Source of the DNA: Colias croceus
Lineage: Eukaryota > Arthropoda > Insecta > Lepidoptera > Pieridae
NCBI RefSeq assembly: GCF_905220415.1
Contig: NC_059561.1
Span: 6,278,001 to 6,342,000, forward strand
Length of the DNA: 64,000 nucleotides
Reading direction: 5' to 3'
The notes beneath the pieces are model-generated. The model was given only the letters and a program-made list of their open reading frames with translations. It ran no database searches and was not told where the DNA came from. Position 1 is the first letter of the stretch. Every line of letters starts with the position of its first letter. Both the position numbers and the translations under genes were made by a program. Positions 23,305 through 33,602 of the stretch are shown one piece after another.

Positions 23305-23541
23305 ACTAGGTTTCCACCCGCGGCTTCACCCGGCAGTCAAAGAAAAACCCGCATAGTTCCCGTTCCTATGGGATTTCCGGGATTACGTCATTTTCCCAGG
23401 ATAAAAAGTAGCCTATGTCCTTTCTCGGGTATCAAAATATCTCCATACCAAATTTCATGAAAATTGGTACATTAGTTTAGGCGTGATTGAGTAACAGACA
23501 GACAGACAGAGTTACTTTCGCATTTATAATATTAGTATGGA
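23305..23541 (-). repeat. Lepidopteran SINE/LINE-3'-end repeat
   Basis: 'cccgcggcttcacccggcag', 'acccgcatagttcccgttcc', 'caaatttcatgaaaattggt' and '(acagacag)' to 'ttataatattagtatgga'. A shorter sister copy is at 37598-37778. Fills most of intron 8. Confidence 0.8.
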
Positions 23542-23602
23542 TTGTAATACTGTGGTATCGATAAAAACTGTAATTAACATTGTATAATATCATTAATTAC
23601 AG

Positions 23603-23773
23603 GTGGGTTCAATAATAAAAGAAAAGGATAGCGGTCTGGGTATATCACTAGAAGGAACAGTGCGGGTAGTTGGTGGAAAGGAAGTTCAAGCGAGGCATTA
23701 TATTAGAGCCATAGCGCCTAACGGACCTGTGGCTAAGTTGGGGATATATCGTGTGGGAGATGAGTTGTTAGAG
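23603..23773 (+). CDS. MPDZ: Exon 9: N-terminal part of PDZ domain c
   Basis: Acceptor 'ttacag', donor 'gtaagt'; 171 nt, 57 codons, phase 0. Codes VGSIIKEKDSGLGISLEGTV, a 10-residue insert (VVGGKEVQAR) and HYIRAIAPNGPVAKLG then YRVGDELLE. The GLGISLEGTV...HYIRxIxPxGPV...GDELLE pattern is highly characteristic of MUPP1 PDZ5/PATJ. Ends right before VNG in exon 10. Confidence 0.92.
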
Positions 23774-23925
23774 GTAAGTTACGAGTACTTAAACTCAAAT
23801 CGAAGAGCTTTTCAATGCTATTTCTACAATCAAAATGTTTTCTACTAACTGAATAGCTAGGTGCTCATGAATAATAATCCTATTTCAAGACTAAGTAAAT
23901 CTTCAATTTTGGTCAGAAATAATAA

Positions 23926-24150
23926 CTTCTTTATCGGGGTTGGAAAAAAATTTAGTGTAACATTTTTTCGTTACGCATGACATTTTTCCGTTACGCGCCA
24001 TCTTTTTTTATCCCTACCACGCGTCCGCGTCGCCGTATTTCTGTAAAGTTGCATATACCTAGTAAATAATTTTTTGAAAAAAAAAAAATTGGTTGTCTGT
24101 AAAGTCGGTTTACTGACGATAATTGAACGTGACAACGTCCGTCGACAACT
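23926..24150 (-). repeat. Truncated MITE copies in intron 9
   Basis: 23926-24055 is a partial reverse complement of the MITE at 36842-37029 ('ttccgttacgcgccatcttt', 'ggttggaaaaaaatttagtg'). It is followed by 'ttggttgtctgtaaagtcgg' and 'ttgaacgtgacaacg' (24090-24140), shared with 38029-38080. Confidence 0.75.
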
Positions 24151-24276
24151 ATTTTAGAAATTAAAGATTTTAACGGATTTTAAACGCGATTTATTCATTC
24201 TCTCTTTTTGTATAATTTGACTAACATGAAAATTCAATTTTACCAAGAAAATGCTAATTAATTAAAAATCTACCAG

Positions 24277-24414
24277 GTGAACGGCTGGCGAGTACTAGGC
24301 GCACATCACGTGGAGGTGGTGACCAGGCTACGCGCTGTGACGTCACCCGTACTGTTGGTGGTCGTGCGGAAGAGAAACGAGCTGGCTAATGGAATTGAGC
24401 CTAGTTTAGCTAGG
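24277..24414 (+). CDS. MPDZ: Exon 10: C-terminal part of PDZ domain c
   Basis: Acceptor 'accag', donor 'gtgagt'; 138 nt, 46 codons, phase 0. Codes VNGWRVLGAHHVEVVTRLRA then VTSPVLLVVVRKRN, the alpha-B helix (His at the usual ligand-selecting position) and last strand, plus a short tail. A damaged duplicate sits 0.37 kb downstream (24643-24779). Confidence 0.9.
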
Positions 24415-24642
24415 GTGAGTCCACATATCATTAAATATTTCCTACGGTATCGACATAGAATGAAACAAAGTTGCTTCGCACTGTCCGTTTGTCAGTAATG
24501 TATGCTTAGATCGTTAAAATTGCAACAGATTTTGATGCGGTTTTATACAGAGTTCTTCTCGGGGGAGTTTAGAATATAATTCATTGTTAAGTTTTATACA
24601 AAGCAGGCGAAGCCTAGAGTGGTAAGTTAGTTATTATATCAT

Positions 24643-24779
24643 GTGAATGGTTCGCGAGTACTAGGCGCACATCACGTGGAGGTGGTGACCAGGCTACGCG
24701 CTGTGACGTCACCCGTACTGTTGGTGGTCGTGCAGAAGAGAAACGAACTGGCTAACGAATTGAACCCAATTTAGCTACG
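24643..24779 (+). pseudogene. Dead tandem duplicate of exon 10
   Basis: 137 bp nearly identical to exon 10 ('gcgagtactaggcgcacatc' and 'gctgtgacgtcacccgtact' are shared exactly). The acceptor AG is replaced by 'tcat', and a one-base deletion near the end shifts the frame into TAG at about 24772. A GT follows the copy (24780-24781), but the exon cannot be used. High identity implies a recent duplication. Confidence 0.92.
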
Positions 24780-25650
24780 GTGTGTATTAATGTAAAATTA
24801 GTTTTATTGGAATATAAATACGTATGACGTACTATAAACAACAATACTGACAGTCAACAATATAAAGGTTGACAAAATTATGTCCTAAGTCGCGTAATAT
24901 AAAACATTAATTGAAATTTACTCCTTATTTCGTGGCAGTAATGTTCAAAGTCCATTGTATTGCTCATTATAAAAGTCTGTGCTTAATACAATTTTCGAGC
25001 GTAATTGTGAGTCTTGTTGTTTAATGTTGGTCAATTTTTCGTCTCTCTTATGATACTGGAACGTCAGATTTGATACGGTTGAATTTTTGGATGTTACACA
25101 TATGTATACATAAATTATGTAGGTATTGCTATTTCTGTCACGTAAAATTTTTGGCAAAAGAAAAATACACTAAAAATACATTGAATTATTGGCTCCGAAA
25201 TATGTTTTCAAACATTTTTGTCATCGACACTAAACATTCATTTCTTTATCTACACTTCTATTAGAAGTACTCTTAAATTGCCAAATTACATTCTACATTA
25301 CACGTCAATCGATTACCAGCATTGGAAAGTAGGTATCTTCCACAGATGTCGAGAAGTGTAACTCTGTAGTTACCCTATTCAAACTGAAATTTTACCCAAT
25401 TATATCAAATTTTCTATAAACATCATTTCTTCCTTCTTCCACAAAGAAGAGTTGTAACTCTGTAGTAACCTTTTTCAAACTGCATCTTTTGTTTTACCAC
25501 TAACCACATGTTCAATAAACATTATTAATTCTTCTTTACTTTCCTTTCTTATATTTATATAAGAGGAGGCAACAGAGCAGACGCGTCACCTGATGTTAAG
25601 TGTACTGTGTCGCCCATGATCCTTTCTTATATTTGTTGTATTATTTCCAG
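24780..25650. other. Rest of intron 10
   Basis: AT-rich, without a recognisable exon. A near-direct repeat pair 'gtgtaactctgtagttaccc' (25355) and 'gttgtaactctgtagtaacc' (25451) is present. A fragment at about 25562-25615 ('cgcgtcacctgatgttaagt') belongs to a common lepidopteran interspersed repeat. Confidence 0.6.
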
Positions 25651-25783
25651 AGCGGTATTCTAGGCGGCAGTTTACAAGACTTACTGGCTCCACCACAGAG
25701 ACTGATCAAAGCGAAGTCGGAAAGCTCCGTCGCGTCATTGTGTAGCGCGGCCACTGTGTTATCTGCTGGACATGAACATGATG
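25651..25783 (+). CDS. MPDZ: Exon 11: linker between PDZ c and PDZ d
   Basis: Acceptor 'ttccag', donor 'gtatgt'; 133 nt. Codes SGILGGSLQDLLAPPQRLIK then AKSESSVASLCSAATVLSAG. One base (G) passes to exon 12 (G|AA = Glu). The SxxSLxxL...RLxKAKSEsSVaSL segment is a likely phosphorylated, flexible linker. Confidence 0.85.
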
Positions 25784-26018
25784 GTATGTTTGATTGAAAA
25801 TATAATATAAACGTAATGGTCTAAAATCCGAACATAAGGCGAAATTCAACGGCGTGATAATAGAATGAGACCAATTTTATAATTAATTTAGTCTATTATA
25901 AAATGTATTAAAAATGGGTTGACTGGGAAAATCCTGGACAGGACATTTTTAATGAATTAAAAACAAACATTTTTTTAAAAAACCACAAAACCTAATAAAT
26001 TCCGTAATTTATTTCCAG

Positions 26019-26161
26019 AATTCTGTTCAGATGACCTTGAAAGGAATAGATCGAGATCCTTAGAACCACTCAGTTGGCTTGCGATGTGGAGTGACCATGT
26101 TGAATATATTCAGTTATTGAAGGAAGATAGAGGGTTGGGCTTCTCTATATTGGATTATTTG
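26019..26161 (+). CDS. MPDZ: Exon 12: linker and start of PDZ domain d
   Basis: Acceptor 'ttccag', donor 'gtaaga'; 143 nt. Codes EFCSDDLERNRSRSLEPLSW, LAMWSDHVEYIQLLKEDRGL and GFSILDYL. The SRSLEPLxxLAMWSxxVxxIxLxK...GLGFSILDY run is almost diagnostic of MUPP1 PDZ6/PATJ PDZ5. GLGF is the classical PDZ carboxylate loop. Confidence 0.92.
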
Positions 26162-26563
26162 GTAAGAAATAAATTATTTTTAAAGTGTTTTAGTTAACTA
26201 GGATGTTAATGTAATTTATTGGAAATTTCAATATTGTTTTTTTTTTATGTTTTACTTGTTACTGTACAATAGTGAACAGACAATGGAATTTTTTTGATGT
26301 TATCTAAGTTTTATAACCATTGAATGGATTATTCCATCCTAATATTAAATGTCATGCTTCTAATTTTGAAAATTACAATATATGGCGCTATTTATGTATT
26401 TTATTTGACTGTTAACATCTTTGTATACTGTGTTTGGCAAATAATTGAATTTGAATTTTAATTTTGAATTTGATCTTGTAAGTGAAGCCACGCTTAAAGA
26501 CTAGTAAATACAAAAATAAAAGAATAAATATATATGATATTTTTGGTTTTATCAAATGTTTAA

Positions 26564-26929
26564 GAGGCCTACACCACCGAAACTAGCGCCACCGAACATT
26601 TTATTTTTTTACTCCTTAACCAGATCAAATTTAAAAAATCTAGCTCGGCACTTTGCTAGTATATTACTTGTTGTATTTTTGGTATTACTTTTCACTATTC
26701 TAACTGTTCATTATTCTAGAGAACTTTTGATTACCGCCAAAAGTGGCCACTTTTGGCGGTAATCAAAAGTTCTCCTAATTTACCGAATGCAAAATAATGA
26801 AAAGTAATACCAAAAATACTACAAGTAATATACTAGCAAAGTACCGAGCTAGATTTTTTAAATTTGATCTGGTTTAGGAGTAAAAAAATAAAATGTTGGG
26901 GGGGCGCTAGTTTCGGTGGTGTAGTCGCC
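26564..26929. mobile_element. 366-bp snapback element flanked by TTAA
   Basis: Arms of about 170-185 bp pair along their whole length ('gcaccaccgaa / cggtggtg' ends, 'ctagctcggcactttgctag' against its complement). The centre (axis about 26745) is perfect for 28 bp per arm: GAGAACTTTTGATTACCGCC, AAAAGTGG and complement. The left arm has about 20 bp more than the right. TTAA borders both ends (26560-26563, 26930-26933), the target site of piggyBac-type transposases. Confidence 0.85.
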
Positions 26930-26989
26930 TTAATATAAATACCCAAATCTCCACATGTTACGTCACGTGTTTTCGTACATTAATTGTAA

Positions 26990-27202
26990 GGCTGGTTGCA
27001 GAGCTTGACCGACCGTCAGTGCGTACCGTCGGTCCTGAGTCCTGACGATACGCATCAACAATTGTATGACTATGACACTAATGCGCATGACAATACGCGT
27101 GCGTATGGTCGGTCTAGCTATGAACGGTTTTATGAATTTCCATACATGTGACAAGTGCGACTGACGTACGCACTGACGGTTGGTCAAGCTCTGCAATCAG
27201 CC
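26990..27202. mobile_element. Harbinger-type MITE with TAA target duplication (copy 1)
   Basis: Starts GGCTGGTTGCAGAGCTTGAC and ends with 'ggtcaagctctgcaatcagcc'. Flanked by TAA on both sides. A second copy is at 35880-36090. TAA/TTA duplications are typical of PIF/Harbinger elements. Confidence 0.85.
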
Positions 27203-27244
27203 TAAAACATAAAATGGACAAATAAATTCATTTCATTTCCACAG

Positions 27245-27419
27245 GACCCATCCGACCCTAGCAGTTCGGTTATAGTAGTACGTTCAGTAGTACGAGGCGG
27301 GGCAGCAGCACGGGACGGGCGACTGGCGCCGGGAGACAGACTTGTGGCTGTTAACGGGAGAGATGTAGCACGAGCACCGCTCGCTGTGGCAGTAGCGGCT
27401 ATTAAAAGTGCACCTAGAG
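27245..27419 (+). CDS. MPDZ: Exon 13: core of PDZ domain d
   Basis: Acceptor 'ccacag', donor 'gtaagt'; 175 nt. Codes DPSDPSSSVIVVRSVVRGGA, AARDGRLAPGDRLVAVNGRD and VARAPLAVAVAAIKSAPRG (last Gly split with exon 14). GRLxPGDRLVxVN is the conserved PDZ core. The helix begins with a hydrophobic residue (P-L-A-V), so ligand preference probably differs from class I. Its 3' end was copied repeatedly into the next intron. Confidence 0.92.
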
Positions 27420-28030
27420 GTAAGTGTAATAAGGTTTAGTTTAGATAATTCTGTCGATGTGCTTTTGTCGATAGTGGCGGTCAAAAGTGTACCTAAAGGT
27501 GTAGGTAATAAGGTTTAATTTAGATATGGCATTCGGGAAGTGGCTGGCGCGGAGCGACGCGCGCCGCTTGATGTAGCGACGAGTTAAAATGCATCTTAAT
27601 GTAAGTGTAATAGAGTTCATTTTAGATATAACAGTCGGATGGCGGATGGCGTGATGCGCGCGTCTCTCTGTGGTGACGTTAAAAAGTACACCTAAAGGTG
27701 ATTGTAATAGAGCTTAGTTTAGGTGTAGCAGTAATCACTACGTAGCGCGCTGCGCGCCGCTCCCTATTGCATCAAGCAAAAGTGCACCTTAAGATAACAT
27801 AATAAGGTATACTTTACATATAGCAATTGGGTAGTGATTGGCGCGGCGCAACGCGCTCCCATGTAACGAGCGAAAGTACACATTAAGGTACCTAAGGGTA
27901 ATAGGGATGATGTTGCAGTGGCTATTAGTAGGTAGTACGTTCAGTAGTACATGGTGATTGCAGTGAAAAATACGTCTAAAGGTGAAGGTAATAAGGTTTT
28001 GTTTTGTTAAGATAAAGCAGTGATAGACAC
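27420..28030 (+). repeat. Decayed tandem array derived from exon 13 plus its splice donor
   Basis: Six degenerate units of about 95 bp follow the exon. Each contains a version of the exon 3' end and donor ('attaaaagtgcacctagagg' + 'taagtgtaataaggtttag'), seen near 27481, 27584, 27678, 27776, 27871 and 27963, and GC-rich pieces such as 'gacgcgcgccgcttgatgta' derived from the helix codons. The last unit also keeps 'gtagtacgttcagtagtaca', copied from the exon start. No unit has an intact frame. Confidence 0.85.
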
Positions 28031-28756
28031 TCAAAACCGACTAAGCTGATGCGGCAGCTCTGCAACAAAACGCTGCAGCTGTACGAATTATTGCAAAATC
28101 ATAATATTATGTTAATATCGTTTCAATTTTTAAATAGTGATTGAAAGAATTAATTCTGAAGATGAAGCTCTGTAAATTTTATTTTATTACTTTCTCAATT
28201 AAATTACTATCACAAACATGAGTCTCTTAAGATATGGATTTTAGTAAAAGGTTGCATGTAACATTTCTAAGCTCAATGAACACACATATTATGCTATACA
28301 AAAAATGGTTATCATGTAATATGAAAGAAATATCTCCTGAAAAGGTTAACCCAGCCATATAGTGTGCAGTTGCTGTACAGTGATCTTTTATCTTATCATA
28401 TCAATGTTTAATAAGATTTAAACTTTTACAAATACACTGCGATAATTAAACCTCAGGTACGATTTAATTTACTGTTGTGATTGACGTGTTAGTTTTAGTT
28501 TGCTCTATATTATTTTAGGTAAGGCATTTTGGTCATCGTTTATTAGATCTTTTAAATACACATTATTTTAGGCTCTCGCTTAGCTTAATTTGTATTTTAA
28601 TACAAAAACATAATATTATATTTATATTCTGTATCATCGCATAGCAATACTTACGCAAGAACTCTCTGGAAAACGTATTCAAACTCAACTCAAATTCAAG
28701 CATTTATTTATTCAATTAGACTTTAAATCGTTTGAATATAGAAAATAATAATTTAC

Positions 28757-28802
28757 CGCGGGTTCAGCAGTATATTCATATGAATATACTGCTGAACCCG
28801 CG
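28757..28802. repeat. Perfect 46-bp palindrome
   Basis: CGCGGGTTCAGCAGTATATT followed by CATATG and the exact reverse complement; 23-nt arms without spacer. Confidence 0.95.
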
Positions 28803-28817
28803 TATATTCGTATGAAT

Positions 28818-29001
28818 ATTATAAAGCTGAAGAGTTTGTTTGTTTGTTTTTTAGAACGCGCTTATCTCAGATCCGATTTTAAAAACTCTTTCGGTGTGTC
28901 CCATTTATCGAGGAAGGCTATAGGATAGGCTATTAATTATATCATCACGCTAAGACCAACAGGAGCGGAGCAATGCGGGTGAAACCGCGGAGCGCAGCTA
29001 G
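28818..29001 (+). repeat. SINE-like repeat of the 'gaacgcgcttatctcagatc' family
   Basis: 'ataaagctgaagagtttgtt' to 'gcgggtgaaaccgcggagcg' and 'cagctagt'. Related to 12691-12830 and, inverted, 44205-44406. Confidence 0.8.
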
Positions 29002-29055
29002 TATTCATATGAATGCAAGTAGTATTTGAATGTTAATTAATTAATTTATTTCCAG

Positions 29056-29147
29056 GTATCGTCACTATAGGTGTATCAAAACCTCTCCCCTGCAGTACAG
29101 TGATTGGTGGTGATAGAGCTAACGGTCCCAGCTTCCAAAATAGCCAG
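29056..29147 (+). CDS. MPDZ: Exon 14: end of PDZ domain d; branch point of two isoforms
   Basis: Acceptor 'ttccag', donor 'gtaagt'; 92 nt. Codes (G)IVTIGVSKPLPCSTVIGG then DRANGPSFQNSQ. IVxIGVxKPLP closes PDZ d as in MUPP1 PDZ6. It ends in phase 0. Both the terminal exon at 30775 and the large exon at 33603 begin in phase 0, so either can follow. Confidence 0.9.
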
Positions 29148-30774
29148 GTAAGTTCGTATTATGTTTATTTCATTTATTTTTAAGGAAAATTTTTATAATG
29201 TATGATAATAATTCAATGAAAGTAACGCATTTCACTGTAGAATATTTTGTTCTTTTATGATGATACTCAATTAATTTTTTTTATATTACGGAGTATCTTG
29301 CCGGTTCTTTTCTATAGATACCGCTTTCCGAATCGGTGGTAAATTTTTAAAATATAAGGTAATGACGATTCAAAAATGCTTCTAGAAGAAGTTTAATTGA
29401 ATAAATAAATTTAGTTTGAGTTTGAGTTTACAAAATATAGGTAGTTTAGATTAATTTATGTTTTTCTATAATGTATAGAGTAGAAGAGATGACAATTTTA
29501 CAGTGATCTGCGTAAACATTTTATTATAGGGGATTTTACATAACGGTTTATAATACATTGCTTCTTCCGTACGTACTTATTAACAAATAAGCTACATTTG
29601 TAGCAATGTAACTTAAAACCAAGTGAATAAGTGTTAATTTTAACTTTTAAGTGATCCACGTAAAAATTGTACACTGAGGGAAAAGTAAGTTACATTATTA
29701 ATTATAAGCTTTTTAACGCTTAGAGCAGTATCTATTAAAGTGCATGCATTTTTATACTTCATGAGTTTAAACGAAATAGTTTTGTACAATAAAGGGAATT
29801 AATAGTGTTGCCAGGTTTATACGTTTACGGTTTTGTTTTTTAAAGACATTCTTAGTAGATTTTGTCATATACTAACTTTAAGTTTCTGTTGCAATGTTAT
29901 AAGTGTATTTAAATTTATAATTGGCATTTAACCAACGGTTAAATATGTATTTAAATAATTATTTATTATAGTCCAACAAATAAGCATCAATAGTAATATT
30001 CAAAAATCTTTAGCATCTCATCTTATCGTCTTAAATTGGAATCAAAAAGATTTTCCTGAACTTCAAAATAATTATTGTAGTCTTCATCTCAACTTAAAAT
30101 TCTAGTCACTAGTACCTAGGTTAGACGTATAAGTCTGGCAACACTGCAATAAAATTACCGCTCTAAAACTGAAAAACCTTTTTTAGCAAATAGCATTTAA
30201 ACTTCCCTTTAGTGTACAATTTTTGCATGCTCTCACAATTGATTTTAACAAAAATAATATATTATTACCTCTTAATTATTTTAGCTTTGAAATTGCTTTA
30301 CATTAAGGGCTGATTTTTCAATCCTTGGTTAAATCTTATCCGTCCAATAAAGTATTAATACACAATAATATACAGATGTCACCTAAAACTGTCAAAAAGT
30401 AGGCAAGTAGGTAACACATTTTTAAAATGGTTTTATAATACGATATTCGATGAATAAGTTTTAACTAAGGATTGAAAAATCGGCCCTAAATTAACTGGAA
30501 ATACACACTGTATAATGTAATTGTAATTGAATTTCTTGTTAACTTACACATTACAGTAGTAAACACGAAAAATATTTAGATACATTATGAATGCAACGAA
30601 TAAAACTTAAACAACTCACTGACTCATAAACTCACACATTTACTCTCACAATCGTTTGACTCACATAAGTCAAAGATGACTCATTTTTTGTACTATTAGT
30701 TTACCAATTTACAGGTATTTGTGTTTTTTCAGTATTATTTCCTATAAAAAATATAATTAATTTAATTTTTTCAG
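29148..30774. other. Intron 14 (short-isoform version)
   Basis: Contains a LINE 3' end with (TTTGAG)n tail (29294-29432) and a Harbinger-type MITE (30307-30486). No other exon seen. Confidence 0.7.
30307..30486. mobile_element. Harbinger-type MITE, GGGCTGATTTTTCAATCC family (copy 1)
   Basis: Starts GGGCTGATTTTTCAATCCTT and ends 'ggattgaaaaatcggccc'; flanked by TAA on both sides (30304-30306, 30487-30489). Sister copy at 32976-33149 with TTA duplication. Confidence 0.9.
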
Positions 30775-30900
30775 CGTCTGGAATACTTGTCAAAAGTATT
30801 CAGACTTATTATGTCACTACATCAAGATATAATGGCGTTACAACTGCACTGTCAACAGGTCATCGAACCTTCGAACTACCCGCGGAAATTGCAATCTTAA
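30775..30900 (+). CDS. MPDZ: Terminal exon 15a (short isoform)
   Basis: Acceptor 'tttttcag' after a long pyrimidine tract; 126 nt, 41 codons and stop TAA (30898-30900). Codes RLEYLSKVFRLIMSLHQDIM then ALQLHCQQVIEPSNYPRKLQ and S. The helix-like, hydrophobic pattern suggests a short helical tail. The protein would end after PDZ d, so without PDZ e and the long linker. Good splice context and phase support it; usage is inferred. Confidence 0.75.
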   Translation, partial: RLEYLSKVFRLIMSLHQDIMALQLHCQQVIEPSNYPRKLQS

Positions 30901-32283
30901 TAGGATAATTACAATCTTAGAAGGATATTTGGATTTTTCATAAGTTTACGTGTTGACAGAATTATTTTTTGTGAATAGTCAGGACAAAATTTTGTCGAAT
31001 TTTACTTAAGTTAAACTTTTAATCGATGTTTTTGATGCGATTGTCATATTTTTGTTGTACGAGGAACGAATTGGTATATAAAGTTCCAAAGATTCACTTT
31101 TCTTTAAAAGGCTTCGAGATCTCAAATATTTATGTTTTGTAACTTTATAACAAAACTGTCTCTTTCATTCTTGTGAAATAACTTAAAAAGTGGAAGAAAA
31201 GGAACACACATTAAAATACTTTTTGTTGAGGAAGATTTGCAAAACGTTGTTAATGGAACTAAGGAATTTTAAAATCTGCTTTATCACAATAAGTCAAGAG
31301 TTTGAACAACTAATGGATTTGAAAATGAATTGCATTGTCTTATTATTACATTTTTAATTTTTATTTGAAATGTCTTTCTCATTGTTAATAGAATGCTTGT
31401 ATTTTGTCTGAAGTAAGTAGTAAATTTTCTCAATTCTTACCTTAAAATCTCTGCTTATATTAATGTATGGTTGTGTAGTTTTGTAGTAGATATCAATGTG
31501 ATTTAGTCAATTGTTAGTGAAATAAGAAATTTTCATACAATTTAAGAAAAAAGTAAGTTTGATACTAAATAATAGATTATTTTTTGATTTTAGAATTTTT
31601 TTTTAATATGGTGGATATTACATGCATATTTCCAAGGAATATTTTTAGTTGGGTTTCGTGTTTTTAATAATTCATCTTGTTGTATATAATATAAGAAGCT
31701 TAGTTAAAAATATTATATAAAGTAGTATGGTAGTAGTACGTATTATATTATGTAGTATTGTAAATAATACATAATATTCCAAACTAAAATGAGTCAAATA
31801 AACAACATATACCAGTGAATCTAAATTGAGGATCACTAGAAAATATAACAATAAATTACAGGAACTTTAAAACATATCATAATTATTATAATGTACCTAA
31901 GTGTAATAGAAAATTAATTTTAATGTTTGAATATTAACGATTATTGAATAAATTAAAAAATAACATGTATCAAATTAAATGAAACAATTTTATTTTAAAT
32001 TGATACGCTACGATAAAAATAAATAGGTAGTTATTAGTAGGTAGGTACTTATATATTTTAATAAAATTATCTAAAAAAATCAATAATTGATATCTACGTT
32101 TTTTATTTTTTTTAAGTTAATTGTACGCTGTGCTTATATTGTTTTAGCAGGCTTTTTATATAAATACTTAATAATAAAGACTCATGCATTTATAGCATAT
32201 ATATACTTATTAAGAATTAGTTGTTCCCACCGGATGACCCGAGGGAAAATCCATTAAAAAGGCGTGTGTTCCGAGCACATGTG

Positions 32284-32410
32284 TCAGAAGTGAAACTTCT
32301 TTGGCAAGATTCAAAAATACCAAAATCGTCGCATTACTCCATGACGACGGTATTGCCATGACGCGACCTTGAAATTTTACTCTCAACGCGCCTAAAGAAG
32401 TTTCACTTCA
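32284..32410. mobile_element. MITE of the 'CAGAAGTGAAACTTCTTT' family (copy 1)
   Basis: Inverted ends 'cagaagtgaaacttcttt' and 'aaagaagtttcacttc', interior 'gacgcgaccttgaaatttta'. A close relative is at 56381-56489. Copies with a different interior are at 36842-37029 and (partial) 23926-24055. Confidence 0.8.
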
Positions 32411-32975
32411 AAAAATGTATGTCTCATCCCAAATCCGAAATAATGTACCTAGGTCTTAGAATCTTTCTCCTTCAAAATATTTATTAGTTATGCGAGCAAA
32501 TTACTTGCCTAAATTATTTTCGCAGGCGTTTTAATATGCTTGGAAATAAAGACTTATGAATTGATACATGGGTGATAATTATTTTTGAACACTTTATTTG
32601 CTAGTCATATTGTTAAGTTATTCAATTATTATGTAGGTAATTTTGTTACTGAAGTGTAGCTATATTATATATGTATATTTTGTGAGAATATTATTATTGT
32701 ATTAAGTTTTTATTGATGTATACCTAGTTATAAATTATACTTAGTTAGGTATATAGTACGTAATAACAGATGTTTTATATAAGATAGGTACGCAAACCTG
32801 TCTAGTCTCAAACAGTTTAAAAGAAAAAGTTTGTAACTATATACCTATAATAATACATAATATACATTTTGTAACAAATTATAGTTATTTATTTCAGAAT
32901 TCCACACTTTTTCAGTAGATTTGTTAAATCCACACACTCCTTCGTAATAAGACACCAAGCATTGTACTACACTTA

Positions 32976-33149
32976 GGGCTGATTTTTCAATCCTTGGTTA
33001 AAACTTATTCGTTGAATAACGTATTAACTACCATTTCAAAAATGTATTCTAATTACTTGCATTTGACAGTTTACAGGTGTCATTTTAATATTATCGTGTA
33101 ATACTTTATTGGACGGATAAGTTTTAAACAAGGATTGAAAAATCAGCCC
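32976..33149. mobile_element. Harbinger-type MITE, GGGCTGATTTTTCAATCC family (copy 2)
   Basis: GGGCTGATTTTTCAATCCTT ... 'aggattgaaaaatcagccc', flanked by TTA (32973-32975, 33150-33152). Confidence 0.9.
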
Positions 33150-33602
33150 TTACTCAATTAATAACGTTTAATAATAAACTTTAACTCCAAATCAGGGGTT
33201 TGAATAGAAATTTAAATAGCAAAAGTCAAATTAAACTGTCAATGAACATAGGAAATAACTATATTTTTAATGAAATAATGTAAAATTAATAAATGTGATT
33301 AAACATTCCAAAGTAGACTGTTGTGAATCAATTTAATATGTGTTGAATGTTGGCTTAATATGTGTTGCAATAAATGTTTTAAAAACCAAGTATTTGTTTT
33401 ATTTTTAAACACTGAATGATTTTTACCTATTATTTTTTTTTTTGAATACAGTCCTAACCCAAATTATTCATACGTCCTAACCACCTTTAGAGCCAGGCTC
33501 AAAAGAAAATACACAAGAAATAAATAAATGATTTATTTAAACAAAGATAATTTGCTATACTTCTATAAGTTCTATTAATTCTATATGTCCTTTATCCAAC
33601 AG

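Larger units (their letters stand above)
26162..27244. other. Intron 12, 1.1 kb
   Basis: Two mobile elements occupy its right part: a TTAA-flanked snapback (26564-26929) and a TAA-flanked MITE (26990-27202). The left 400 bp is AT-rich without features. Confidence 0.75.
28031..29055. other. Rest of intron 13
   Basis: AT-rich to about 28680, then an antisense LINE tail (28680-28727), a perfect 46-bp palindrome (28757-28802) and a SINE-like copy (28818-29001) that ends about 55 bp before exon 14. Confidence 0.75.
30901..33395 (+). other. Probable long 3' UTR of the short isoform
   Basis: AT-rich sequence after the stop. Several AATAAA signals occur (31797, 31850, 31947, 33369). The one at 33369-33374 is followed by a T/G-rich stretch ('tatttgttttatttttaaac'), as a functional poly(A) site would be. 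Two MITEs lie inside (32284-32410 and 32976-33149). The true end is not decidable from sequence. Confidence 0.5.

Noticed and set aside
33585..33602. ATG at 33585 as the start of a single-exon gene
   Set aside because: The six codons before GAG lie on the intron side of a good acceptor (ccaacag), and the frame ends at a strong donor with TAA inside it, so this is an internal exon.
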